Part shown: positions 33,101-43,700 of the stretch, in pieces | Layout of the letters: each line of letters starts with the position of its first letter | Position numbering within the stretch: the first letter of the stretch is position 1 | Origin: Ambrosia x helenae | Taxonomy: Eukaryota > Streptophyta > Magnoliopsida > Asterales > Asteraceae | Reading direction: 5' to 3' | Assembly (NCBI GenBank): GCA_030844895.1 | Contig: CM061227.1 | Span: forward strand, 109,109,238 to 109,173,237 | Length of the DNA: 64,000 bases | Translations under genes and position numbers: made by a program | Notes under the pieces: model-generated | What the model was told of the DNA's origin: nothing | The model's input: the letters and a program-made list of their open reading frames with translations, nothing else | Database searches by the model: none

Positions 33101-36100
33101 ACACTGGCTACGACCCACAGCCCTCAACCCCGCACTCCGGTTACGGTTACAACGCTCTTTGTCCATCTGACTTGAGCGCCGCCTTCTCTGCCATGCACAT
33201 GCAAGCTCAAGACCCATCCTTCATGGACACCGGAGCCGAGGCACATGTTACTCAGGACCAAGGTATGATCCAAATCCCATCATCATATACTGCTTGCAAT
33301 AAACTTTTAGTCGGTAACGGCGCATGTGTTCCAATTCTAAAATTCGGGACCGGCTTTTATACCTTACCAAACCGAACCTATGTTTTACCCAATATCCTGT
33401 ATAGTCCCCAAATTATTAAAAACCTTATTTCCGTTAGACGTTTTTCACGTGATAATTGGGTTTCCATAGAATTTGATCCATTTGGTTTTTCTTTGAAAGA
33501 CCTGCGCAATGGAAGAATTCTTTCTCGCCACAATAGCACTGGGGACTTATATCCATTCACCGCACCAGAACTGCCACCACAAGCCCGCTTCCTCACCACC
33601 ACTTCTGAACCATGGCATGACCGTCTCGGCCATCCTGGCATCCAAGTTTTAGATATTTTACATCGTCATTTTAATATTTCTTGTAATAAAGACCATAAGT
33701 CTAATTTTTGCAACTCTTGTCAACTTTTTAATAGTAAACGTTTGCCACTTCATGCTTCTAATACTTATACGTTTGCACTGTTTGATATAATTCATTGTGA
33801 CTTGTGGACCTCCCCGGTCCCTAGCAAATCCGGGTATAAATATTACATGGTCCTTATTGACAATTTTTCCCACTTTGTTTGGGTTTACCCGTTAAAATAT
33901 AAATCTGAAACCTTCCCTACCTTTGTAAAATTTCATCGCCTTATACATACCCAATTTAACCGTCTTATTAAAACTTTTCAGTGTGATTTGGGCGGTCAAT
34001 TTGTTAACAACGCCTTTAAAACCTTTGCCCACCAAAACGGCCTTTTTTTCCGCTTCGCCTGCCCTTTGTCACTACTTTCTTTGATCGTGGGTTTATGCTA
34101 TCACTTTGCACCAAGTTCAACCAAGCTTTCAATTAGGCCGCAGTGATTGAAACAAGATCTTTAACATTGCATCAATTTAATCCCATCGTGTCTTATAGTT
34201 TGTTTTATGTCGAGTCAAAAGTCTCTCCGGAAGCAGCCACCCTCTCCAAACGCAACAAGTAGCATCGATATTGGTGTGATTTACGGGCTACAATTGTTAT
34301 TATTGTTATATGATTAAATGTGAATCAAGTTTTGAACCAAAATACAATATGTGAACTAACTGAACTTTATATTTTATGTGTAGTAGCATGTTGTGATAAG
34401 AGAGACAATTTAACCAAATCAGTATGAAATTCGACTTGGTTTTGAACTAGTGTTTGTTCAAATCATATGAGAGCCCGATCAATGTGAGAAGTGTGCAAAG
34501 TGAATTTGAACCATTGATCAGGGTGAATCACTTTGATCATGGTGAATCACTGGCTAAGATAATGCGGGCAGGAATTTTGTAATTAATCGGCATAAAAGGA
34601 CAAACAAAAGACACAGTTGTCTTTTTATCAAGCTCAACCACCACTGTTTTGTGCGCGAATAACTTATATATACTTCAATTTTTATATGAGGATTATACCA
34701 TAAAACAACAAGCATCTTATTGTCTTTAATTAAGTATATTATTGCAATATATACATAAAAGGATCATGTGAGAACCACAAATAGGGTTGTAAACGAGTCG
34801 AGTCGAGTTAAGTCGAGCTAGGATGGGCTCGAGCCTAAGCTTGAAATTAAACGAGGCAGCTTGGTTCAGCTTGAGCATAAGCTCGGAGTTAAACAAGCAT
34901 ATCAACGAGCCAAGAGCCGAGTTGAGCTAGGCTCGAGCTCAGCTCAGTTACAAAATGACTCGGCTCAACTCAATAACCACAAAGTTGCTTGAGAATTGAA
35001 AGAACCTTTATCAACCAACATTTTTTTTATATGTTACTAATCTCATATATGCTTGGATACACACACCTCATCTGAGCTACATATATGTACCCGCGAAGCT
35101 ATATACATGAGCTTTATAAGTGAAACAAATGTTTAAATTTTTTTTGGTATATAGTGCTTCTCTCAAATATTCAAGTAACTTTGTGGTTCTATCTCATGAT
35201 CCGCACTCTATGTGTATATAATGAAAATATATTGTGTGTTTTAAGTGCTTTGGATTTAAAAGCATGATCGGATTTAGAGCTTATTATGAAAATTTGGTTT
35301 GTGTAGAAAATTTGATCATAACATGTTTCGAACAAATATTGAATTTTGAAAAATGGTAAACATGGTTTTGTTAAACGGTTCATAAAGCCGTGTAAGCTCT
35401 TAAATAATCTATAGAAACTTTGGAAACTTAAAGGCACGACTATGAATTTTCTTATCACATAGTAATGTGATCTTACATAAGAACATGAGATCTTGGAAAA
35501 CAAGAGTGCCCAACAATGTTATATCATATTGTTTGATCATATTCATGTTAAGCACAAGTGAAGATCATATCATGTTTTGGGTAATTAAGTATCCATTTAG
35601 TGTTTCGCTTAGCATGTGTGAAGTGTGGCTTCAAGTAAAGTAGTAAATACACAATGGATTGTGGTACTAAGTCTGTAGAAGATTAAAAGCCTATGCTGTT
35701 GTTTGTTATAACTTTTGCTCTTATGCTAACTAGTAACTTGGATCATTGGCCATTGTAGACCTATTTTTATAGAGAAACTTGTATTTGTTAAGTATACTAG
35801 TAGACTAGTTTTGGTTTATATGTTCCAATTGAGCTGTGTGGTACCTCATTTATGTATGTTTCCTTTAGGCAAAGGCGATATAAAAGCAATTTCATGTACT
35901 TGTTGTTTCGTTTGGTGAATGATCATAGGTATAAAAATATAGACTATTAACAACTTTGTGCAATGTATGTTTATTGTAGATATGAAGTGTAACTCATTGA
36001 AGGTTATGTGTATAAAATTTGAACAATCTGATTCGAAATGTCGAACTCATATTGGCCATGTCCTTTATATGTACTTAATCATAACATATATTGAGGAAAT

Positions 36101-37199
36101 ATAGAATTTTGAGTAAATGTTAGACATGGTTATGTTAAACTATTCACAAAGCCATGTAATTATAAGCTCTTAAAAACATGTGCAAAATTTGGAAACTAAA
36201 ATACATGAGTATATATTTATCTTATCAAATAGTAGTGTGATCTTATGAGCCACATTTAAAAACTTAGCATGTGTGATCAATGTTTGGTTAATTTCAAGTT
36301 TGTATTCTAACAAGTAATTAACCTGAATCATTGGCTATATAGCATATTGATCAATATTGTAGACCCATTTTATCAATTAACAAATTTGTATTTGTTTAGA
36401 ATATTAACATAATAATTTTGGTTTATGTATCCCAACTGAGCTTTCATACCTCATTCATGTATATGTTTTCCTTTAGGCAAATTAAGGAAATATAAATTAA
36501 AAAATTTCAAGTTGCATAAAATTACAGGTTTGTTCAGTAAATGATCAAGTCAGTCATGATCGATATGTACTATTAACATCTTTTTTCTGCAATTTAATTT
36601 TTTCATATATATGAAGTGTAATTGATTTGTAGGTTATGTTGTCTGGATACAATTTCATGTAATAAACTCTTGCAGGTTTTAGGTACTGTTTTGTCTTTTT
36701 TTTTTTTTTTTTTTTTTTTGAATATATTATATTGAATTTGATATAAACTTGACGAAGACTTAATTCTACTTTCCTGAAATGTGTGACACATCCACTCAAA
36801 ATGTTTTATTTCCAATTTTGTTAATAAATCAAAAACCCTAATTAGACCACACCGACTTCACACACGGTTTCAACAACGCACATATCGAATCTCATGTACG
36901 GATAATAATATTATCCTACACCAATTTCATGTTCCAAAACAATCACGTTTAATAATAAACTTATTATTATTATTATTCAGAATCAGAAGAAGAAGAAGAA
37001 GAAAGAAAACGTACGCAGAACCAGTAGCGTACTCGCATAGCTTTCCTTTGGTAGAAAAGATAATAAGGGCGACATCTGCGTCACAGAGAACGGAGATCTC
37101 ATGAGCTTTCTTCAACAAACCTGATCTACGTTTCGAGAACGTCACTTGACGGTTGATCTTATTCTCTATCCTCTTTAACGTCACCTTGCCCCGACCCAT
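28979..37199 (-). CDS. SQUA-clade (AP1/FUL/AGL79-like) MADS-box gene, copy 1
   Basis: Seven exons: 37199-37015, 29875-29794, 29703-29639, 29543-29444, 29366-29325, 29184-29143 and 29062-28979, all with GT/AG borders and consistent phase, giving 199 residues. It is a nuclear transcription factor that binds CArG boxes as a dimer; relatives set floral meristem identity and fruit development. MADS domain 1-60 starts MGRGKVTLKRIENKINRQVT; the I region has GSANSMERILDRYEQHSSEM; the K domain has HLMGEELDSLSIKELHSYEQ, TALKHVRLRKNQLMLESISQ and IKEKKKELEQQ. The ERILDRYE and IPNDSQ residues recall AGL79. The C-terminus is short (HEMMPLFHFGLLSNL) and lacks the LPPWML-type FUL motif or the farnesylated euAP1 end. 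Intron 1 is 7.1 kb and packed with elements. Orthology within the clade needs a tree. Confidence 0.9.
31138..31539. mobile_element. hAT-like CCTAGGCGG-rich MITE in MADS intron 1 (copy 1)
   Basis: The element is 31146-31531 (386 bp), flanked by AAATAACC on both sides (31138-31145 and 31532-31539). The ends ACTGTTGTAAAAAGC and GCCTTTTGCAACCTTGC are imperfect inverted repeats. The interior repeats GGCCTAGGCGG. Confidence 0.8.
31551..32280. repeat. Small inverted-repeat element and GGTACCCGTA-type repeat (copy 1)
   Basis: TTACAAGTGTAAAA at 31551 is answered by TTTTACACTTGTAA near 31709. A long C run and a GTGTCGGCACTA motif follow. 31960-32270 is a decayed repeat of TATTTGGTACCCGTATCG-like units. 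Equivalent text lies at about 45096-45823. Confidence 0.5.
32327..32602 (-). other. Unidentified 91-codon open frame in MADS intron 1 (copy 1)
   Basis: An ATG-started frame reads MHAGGSHGKMVTRKRLTKKA, then FAMVNTEPGTILGRPYYMLG. It sits just before the Copia fragment and is identical in unit 2 (45870-46145). I recognise no family. It could be part of a captured exon or chance; conservation here only reflects the recent duplication. Confidence 0.25.
32690..34146 (+). mobile_element. Truncated Ty1/Copia retrotransposon in MADS intron 1 (copy 1)
   Basis: An LTR-like leader (TATATAAAGGG near 32726) is followed by a primer-binding site TGGTATCAGAGC at 32789-32800. The frame from 32872 starts MAKEDDQPDSSG. 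The gag middle and CCHC knuckle are deleted. A protease remnant FMDTGAEAHVT, the pre-integrase block WHDRLGHPG and the integrase start (DLWTSPVPSKSGYKYYMVLI, DNFSHFVWVYPLK) follow. It stops after FQCDLGGQFVNNAF, before the end of integrase; reverse transcriptase, RNase H and the 3' LTR are absent. It lies antisense to the MADS gene. Confidence 0.85.
34780..34985. repeat. GAGCC-type repeat in MADS intron 1 (copy 1)
   Basis: It begins AGGGTTGTAAACGAGTCGAG and continues in CGAGCTAGG/GAGCTCAGC motifs. A second copy lies at 48326-48530. Confidence 0.5.
35310..36700. repeat. Old diverged direct repeat in MADS intron 1 near exon 1 (copy 1)
   Basis: Blocks at 35318-35480 and 36079-36245 (ATCATAACAT, AAACATGGTT.TGTTAAAC, AAGCTCTTAA, TAGTGTGATCTTA) and at 35810-36000 and 36416-36640 (TTTTGGTTTAT, CCTTTAGGCAAA, TATGAAGTGTAA) line up in order. 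It is clearly older than the 13.5-kb duplication. The unit 2 equivalent is about 48850-50240. Confidence 0.6.
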
Positions 37200-37201
37200 T
37201 T

Positions 37202-38400
37202 TCCGATTTATTGTTTTCTCTTCTTTCCTTTCTCTCTCTCTCTCTCTCACACACACACAGAGACACACAAATGGAGCTTGGTCTCCCACCAGTAGTTATA
37301 AACTTATAACTGTATCAGCTGCTTTTATTTTGAATTATATCTTTTGTCATATTTTTGGGTTAATAAATAGATATATATAGATAGAATAATAAATATCGTA
37401 GGTTTAATAATAATAATAATTAATAATACTCGTTGGTTGTTGCGCATTCCACTCAAAATAAATATATACATGTTAACTATTTTTACACTAATAATTAATT
37501 ACAATTGGATGAAGTTTGGAGTTAAAAATTTAATAATAATAATTAATAATACTCGTTGTTTAGTTTGGAATGTTTGGTGTGTGTCTTTGATTAAGTGACA
37601 TTTTTGCAATGTTATGTCTAGCGTCTTGTTAGTTTTCGGGTTTTTTATATATTGTTACGGTTTTTTTAAAAAAAAAAAAACTAAATTGCAATTTTTAAAA
37701 ATTTAATAATTATGGTGTAATGGAATAATTATATTAAATGTACTCTTTATCTTATTGGATACTCAAAATCATAATCCTAAGTGTAAGATTAACGTTCATA
37801 CTTCACAATAATTATATAGTTAAAAATGCATGATGTACTAGAAGTTAATGAATTAAAATACTTTACTTTTTTTGTTTATTCAACAAAAATAACATAAATA
37901 GAAATATAAATGAAAATTGATAAATTATTCTCTCACGGATTTTATTTTCAAAAAGGTGAAAGAATATGAAAAAAGAAAAGTAGAAAAATGTTAAAAAGCA
38001 TGCTATTTTTGGAACTTCCAGTATATATTCATATTTGTGATAAAATATCAATAATATAATAAAAAATGATAAAGACATCGAAAACCGGAGTGGTATTGAA
38101 AACCAGGGTGGTTTTGCAAAAACGTTGTCGAGAGGTGATTGGTGGAAGGACAAATTTCTTGGGTTGTTGTCTGGTTGAGCGGGGACCACATAGTACAACC
38201 TCGATGGTGGTGGGATTGAGAGAGCGGCTAAATGCCAAGTCAACAACAGCAAGTAGTGGATCCCACCCAAGTTTTATTTCCCTTTTAAAGAAACCCAACA
38301 TTCATGTCCAAAAATATAAATTACCTTCTTTAGTTCCTTTTTACCCTTTCCTTTTTTTTTGTACCATGCATACTTTTTTTTTTATCGACAAACTTCAAAA
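37202..38400. promoter_or_regulatory. Upstream region of MADS copy 1
   Basis: A (CT)n/(CA)n tract at 37230-37262 lies in the probable 5' leader. TTATAAACTTATAA near 37297 is a candidate TATA region. TAATAATAATTAATAATACTCGTTG occurs twice in unit 1 (37406 and 37531) but once in unit 2. No other gene is supported. Confidence 0.45.
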
Positions 38401-39014
38401 TTTCATTATATACCCGAAAGAATTATAAGTTTGTACCAAGTGAGACATTAGCTACAATCAACATACTACACCCACAAACATGGAATCAAAACTATAAAAC
38501 TTTATTCACAAGATCCCAACCCAGAAATATGCCACAAACCCTTACAAGTTTTTCAGATACAATAAATACTCTCAAATCTCTCAAATACAACACATTACAC
38601 AGAGATTATACATAATAATCTCAACAAAAAGACCTAACATAATTAAACATCAACTGATTCAAGATGAATCAAAAGATAACTCTAGATCTACACCCTAAAT
38701 GTATAAAGAGAATAATACTGAGAGAAAGAGAAACAAAAAGTGATTGTGAACGGCTGAATGAAAAGAGAGAGAGAGAGAGAGAGTGTGCAAGGCTATATAT
38801 ATCTCAGAGACTTGCACATGGATCGAGCTGATTGAACGGATATGATTGACTCTCTCATACAAGATCAACGGACCTCAGCATTTTGTGTTTCTTGCCACGG
38901 ATCGCTAGCTCAGCATCTCACAGCTACTTAAAAACATGGGCTTGAATCTTTGGGCTGGACCAGCTAATAACCAGACTTCACATCACCAATGGGCTAGCGG
39001 CTAAGATTTACACG

Positions 39015-39437
39015 TTGTCCGAAAAGTCTTTCCACCAGGCTCGACAACACCAATCTGCTCACCATCATAATAATAACAGTCACAAGAACAAGAACAAACA
39101 ATCGGTGTGGTCTCGTATTTCCGGCTCAACCGAGGAGGGCAAGTACTCTTCTCAGCAGGATGCGCGGAACTTGATCATCAGAAAGCACGCCCGCGACCAT
39201 CGCGGGCCCTCAAAGAAAAATCAAGACTGGACCCCGCTGATCAAGACTCCATCTCAAGTGCTCGCTAGTGAACAACACAACTTTAAAGAACCGCACTCCT
39301 TGGGGAAACGCAGAAACGTAGACACGAGCAAGTACTGTGACTATCACAATGACTTTGATCACAACACAGATAATTGCTATAACCACAATGACTTCAGTAT
39401 GTTTTACACCTCACTTGTTTATGTGAGGGTTCTATAA
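39015..39437 (+). pseudogene. Gypsy-type gag fragment (copy 1)
   Basis: The frame contains WTPLIKTPSQVLASEQHNF, then DTSKYCDYHNDFDHNTDNCY, the region around the zinc knuckle of plant Ty3/gypsy gag proteins. It ends right after it. Protease and polymerase are missing. The start of the open frame is not an ATG and has no meaning. Confidence 0.7.
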
Positions 39438-39811
39438 ATGAAATTTGTTCACGCTTCTTTTTTCTAAAAAGATGAACAAACTGTATTTTAATAAATTTCT
39501 GATATTTTTTAATTGTAAAAAACATTGATTTATTTTCTTTGTTTTTTTATGTCACAAAAAATATGTTTGGCATAGAGTTCTCCTGCTGTTTATTGCAACG
39601 ATATCAATTTTCAAAATTGAGGTGTATGTGGACTGTCCTTTTTTAGGTATCATATTAAATATTAATTTATAGTTAGCATTTAAAATATAAACCCACGTGG
39701 TCCAATTAACTCATAAGGCTTCTACGTAGGGGTCCAATTTCTCTCCCATTTGTTTCCTTTAAATTTGTGTTCGTCTATACAATTCTATTCCAACGCACAG
39801 CCGCTACATAT

Positions 39812-40305
39812 ACTTTTTTTTTTTTAACGAAATTTTATTTCATCAAAAGCTAACGGGATACTAGCAAGATCACCGTACAAAATCACAAATACAAATACAA
39901 AACAAGTAGACTACCACCCAACCCGATACAGATTAAACCCACAACAAGTTGCCCAATCTATCGTCTCTTGTTTCGCCCTCGACTTGACCCACAAATACCT
40001 AAGTGATTTGATATCCCCAGCCACCTTTTGAATCGTCCATTTTACACTCTTGAACACCAACTCATTGCGACTTTTCCAAATACACCACAATGTCGTTAAA
40101 CAAATTGCATGAAAAACCTTTTTCTTCTTTGCTTAGCCGCCAATTTGCTGCTGCCAATCAAGTATATCCCGAAGGTGGAAGGCAAAAAACGGACCTGTTT
40201 TACACCAGCTGCGGATGAAGTCCCATAGAGCCTGAGCGAAGCCACAAGTGGTGAAAAGATGCTCCACAATTTCGGGTTGAAAAGATGCTTCATATACTAC
40301 TTACT
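39812..40305 (-). mobile_element. LINE 3' tail (copy 1)
   Basis: On the minus strand, text encoding pieces such as LWDFIRSWCKTGPFF, CLTTLWCIWKSRNELVFKS and DIKSLRYLWVKSR ends with a poly-A tract (T run at 39813-39825). These belong to the zf-RVT end of L1-type ORF2. It is frameshifted and 5'-truncated. Confidence 0.75.
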
Positions 40306-40548
40306 TATACGCTTCACTTATAAGTTATAACTAGTGGGAAACCCGCGCGTTGCGGCGGAATAGGCAATAGGAAGCGGGAACATAGCTCAAACCTTATAAT
40401 GATTGGTTGGTCATCGTATTATAACGGTACCGAAACTATTGTTTGATGAAAAGAAAATACAACCATGTAATCCAAATAAAAATAGTAACAATAATGTAAA
40501 TACTAATAGCCAAGTAAGAAAAAAAACATAAGTTACAGGAAAAAAAAA

Positions 40549-40909
40549 GAATAATGGAAATAAATAATCCCAACTATTCACTATTGGCCAATAACAGTCC
40601 CAACTTTCGACATATTGGAAACCAACGGACCCAAACTAACGGAGGCTAACTCCGTTAGTGTGATGCTGACATGGCATACCACGTAGGATTATTTTGCCAC
40701 GTGGCATGCCACGTAGGATGCAACGTAGGATCATCTTGCCACCTAAGCATGCCACGTGATCAGCATCACACTAACGGAGTTACCCTCCGTTAGTTTGGGT
40801 CCGTTGGTTTCCAATATGTCAAAAGTTGGGACCAATATTGGTGATTTTCGTAGTTGGGACTGTTATTGGCCAATAGTCAATAGTTGGGATTATTTATTTC
40901 CATTTTTCC
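40549..40909. mobile_element. Mutator-type MITE in the Helitron (unit 1)
   Basis: The ends GAATAATGGAAATAAATAAT and the inverse ATTATTTATTTCCATTTTTCC extend into long inverted arms (CCAACTATT/AATAGTTGG, CGTTAGTTTGG). It is flanked by A runs, and the site without it is seen at 42050. The core repeats CCACGTAGGATG and CACGTG. Confidence 0.8.
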
Positions 40910-41164
40910 AAAAAAAAAAGGAAAAGAACATGCCATTTTCTTTTGAGTGTCGTAAACACATAGGAGGGAAGAGAGACAAAAAAGAATGTTATTGAACATA
41001 GACCATGTAAAACACATACACAGAAGCATTTAAATGGAGGAGCCACTTCAAGCTCATTTTGCTTACTTGGGCCGAAAGTACTATGGTCAAATAAATAATT
41101 CATGGTGTTGTTTAGATTATCGGTTGTAATAAAAGTAAGGTGCTGAAGAGTGTTTTAAATATAG

Positions 41165-41690
41165 GTATCGGGTAGGGGTGTAAACGAGCCGAGCCGAGCC
41201 CGAGCCTGACTGGGCTCGAGCTCGGCTTGTTATGGTTTTATGAAGCTCGAGCTCGAGCTTGGCTCGGCTCGAGCCTACAATCTTGAGCTCGAGCTCGGCT
41301 CGCTAGCAAAATCAAAAGCTCGAGCTCGGCTCGGCTCGAGGTGATTTGAGAACAATCTCAAACGAGATCAAAGCTCGGCTTGAGATCGCAAAAGCCCGGC
41401 TCGCGAGTGTTATTAAATGGGCCTATGAAATAAAGAGTTGGGCTTTGGAGATGTGGGCTATAAATTATAAGAGATATATAAATAACTTATAATTATGTTT
41501 GGGCTCGTTTAGGCTCACGAACCCAATCGAGCTTTGTATCTAGGGCTCGAGCTCGGGCTCGATAACTAAACGAGCCATATTTGAGGTTCGGGCTCGGGCT
41601 CGTTAAGGCTCGGTTCGTTCGGGCTTTTTACCGAGCCGATCTCGGGTAGCTCTCGAGCCGCTACGTGTCATTTACACCCCTAGTATCGGA
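41165..41690. mobile_element. hAT-like GAGCC MITE in the Helitron (unit 1)
   Basis: The element is 41173-41682 (510 bp), ends TAGGGGTGTAAA/TTTACACCCCTA. The flanks are GTATCGGG and GTATCGGA. The interior is almost all GAGCTCGGCTCGAGC motifs. The empty site is at 55881-55888. Confidence 0.88.
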
Positions 41691-42211
41691 TATTCTAGCT
41701 TAACAATGGCATGAATATAGATAACACGGGTATTATTCAGTGGCGAAGCTTGGTTTGCGAAACGGTGGGGGACGGACTCAATTTTTTTTTGTCGTAATTG
41801 GTTGGAGCCGGACTCAATTTACCTATGAAAATCGCAAATTTCTATCGATGGAAAACCCGCGCGTTGCGACGGAATAGGCAATAGGAAGGGGGAACATAGC
41901 TCAAACCTTATAATGATTGGTTGGTCATCGTATTATAACGGTACCGAAACTCTTGTTTGGTGAAAAGAAAATACAACCATGTAATCCAAATAAAAATAGT
42001 AACAATAATGTAAATACTAATAGCCAAGTAAGAAAAAAACATAAGTTGGAAGAAAAAAAGGAAAAGAACATGCCCTTTTCCTTTGAGTGTCGTAAACACA
42101 TACGAGGGAAGAGAGACAAAAAAGAATGTTATTGAACATAGACCATGTAAAACACATACACAAAAGCATTTAAATGGACGAGCCACTTCAAGCTCATTTT
42201 GCTTACTTGGG

Positions 42212-42272
42212 CGGCAATATACCATTACATCATCTTTACTTATTCATGTGTTGAATCATCCAAGGCGGCAAT
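42212..42272. other. Templated junction between the duplicated units
   Basis: The 61 bp are not new sequence. They consist of a short piece matching about 28789-28797, then a piece matching about 28743-28801, after which unit 2 starts again at 28726. The overlaps at the three joins are GGC, ATA and ACTGT. Confidence 0.85.
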
Positions 42273-42525
42273 ACTGTATACACATCCATATACCATTACA
42301 TCATCTTTACTTATTCATGTGTTGAATCATCCAAGGCGGCAATACTGTTGACGGTTGACCTTCTCTTGGATTCTCTTCTACTTCACCGTCACCACCACCA
42401 CCACCTCCACCTCGTGCCTCATACCTATTACTGCGTATTCACGTCAAACCTCAGCTTTCTATTCATTTCTCTAAATATTTATGTTTCAAAACTTTTATGA
42501 AAAACTACTTTAAGAAAGAGTAACA

Positions 42526-43653
42526 TTACAAGTTGCTTAACAAGCCGAAATGAAATAGAGGCATCATCTCATGGGTCTGTTGTTCTAACTCTTTCTTCTT
42601 TTCTTTGATCTGCATAATTTTAAGTTTTTAACTTTAATGCTAGAGGCCTGAATAAAAACATAGTGCATTAACTATGATTTAATATTAACCTGCTTAGACA
42701 GTAAGTTGTTTTGATCCTGCAAATCCTTATCCTGTTGATACATTTTTATTTGATCATAACATTATCTTTATACATGATAACTTTACCATAGAATCCAGAC
42801 GCCCCAAAACCAAATCTTGAACCTACCTACAAAAATATATGATGTCTACTGAATATGAGAAACGCGCATACCTTCTTTTGGAGCTGAGAAATCGATTCGA
42901 GCATCAACTGATTCTGCAAATAACAGAAGCTTGGTTTTAATTTAACTACCCAAGGGGTGTGTGTGTAATTTGGCAAATGAAATGTTATACCTTTCTTAAC
43001 CTAACGTGTTTAAGAGCCGTATCAATTTGCTGCTCATAACTGTGAAGCTCTTTGATACTCAAGGAATCAAGTTCTTCTCCCATTAAGTGCCTAGAAAAAC
43101 AAAGCCAATATATCATGTTAGCCCTCTTTTCTTTGACTACATAAACTTTAACCAAACATGACCTTTATGCTTTTGTGGCAACTACCTTTGTGCTTTCTGC
43201 AAAAGTTCAAGTTTAGCTTTAAGCTTGGCGTTTCCCAGAGTGCAGATTTCCTAGAAGAAGTTATATAATTCAGTCTTCGATTTTATAAAAAGAAAACAGT
43301 CATGCAAGACTGATGTTTGAGCATTGAACAACTGACGTACTTGTGAGTCGTTAGGTATTGAAGTACGTTGCATCTCAGAAGAATGTTGTTCATACCTGTC
43401 AAGGATCCTTTCCATACTGTTGCTAAAAAATGGTGTTGTTAGAATTTTAAAGGACATCAAATGAAACCAAGATTATATAATGCAGCACTATAAGTGAACT
43501 AATTTATCATTGATACCAACAAACCTTACCATTTCCCTATAGTTAGTGACATACTCAATTCTTATATTATTAGACCATCTCTAATAGAGGTCCCAAACTA
43601 GGCCGCCTGCATGGCACATGCCCTAACCAACCCTCAAAAGCTATCAACCCCCC

Positions 43654-43700
<47 letters not shown>

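Larger units (their letters stand above)
28726..42211. repeat. Tandem segmental duplication, unit 1 (13.5 kb)
   Basis: The text from 28726 to 42211 recurs at 42273-55787, offset 13547 at the left end and 13576 at the right end because of small indels. Each unit carries a whole MADS-box gene with 1 kb or more of upstream DNA, a truncated Copia in intron 1, a gypsy gag fragment, a LINE tail and the 3' part of a Helitron. The right breakpoint falls inside the Helitron, so unit 1 ends in a cut Helitron, while unit 2 continues to the real Helitron 5' end. Confidence 0.95.
40331..42211 (-). mobile_element. Helitron 3' part, cut by the duplication breakpoint (unit 1)
   Basis: The minus strand ends at 40331 with CTAG before T, preceded by the hairpin CCGC AACGC GCGG. 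The body to the right matches 53847-55787 and stops at the unit junction, so the 5' half with the captured gene is absent here. Confidence 0.8.

Noticed and set aside
37863..38428. Overlapping open frames on both strands upstream of MADS exon 1 (copies at 51386-52140)
   Set aside because: No known domain, both strands open by composition, and the frames change between the two copies.
38750..39010. LTR of the gypsy element carrying the gag fragment
   Set aside because: I could not find a TG...CA pair, a second LTR or a primer-binding site.
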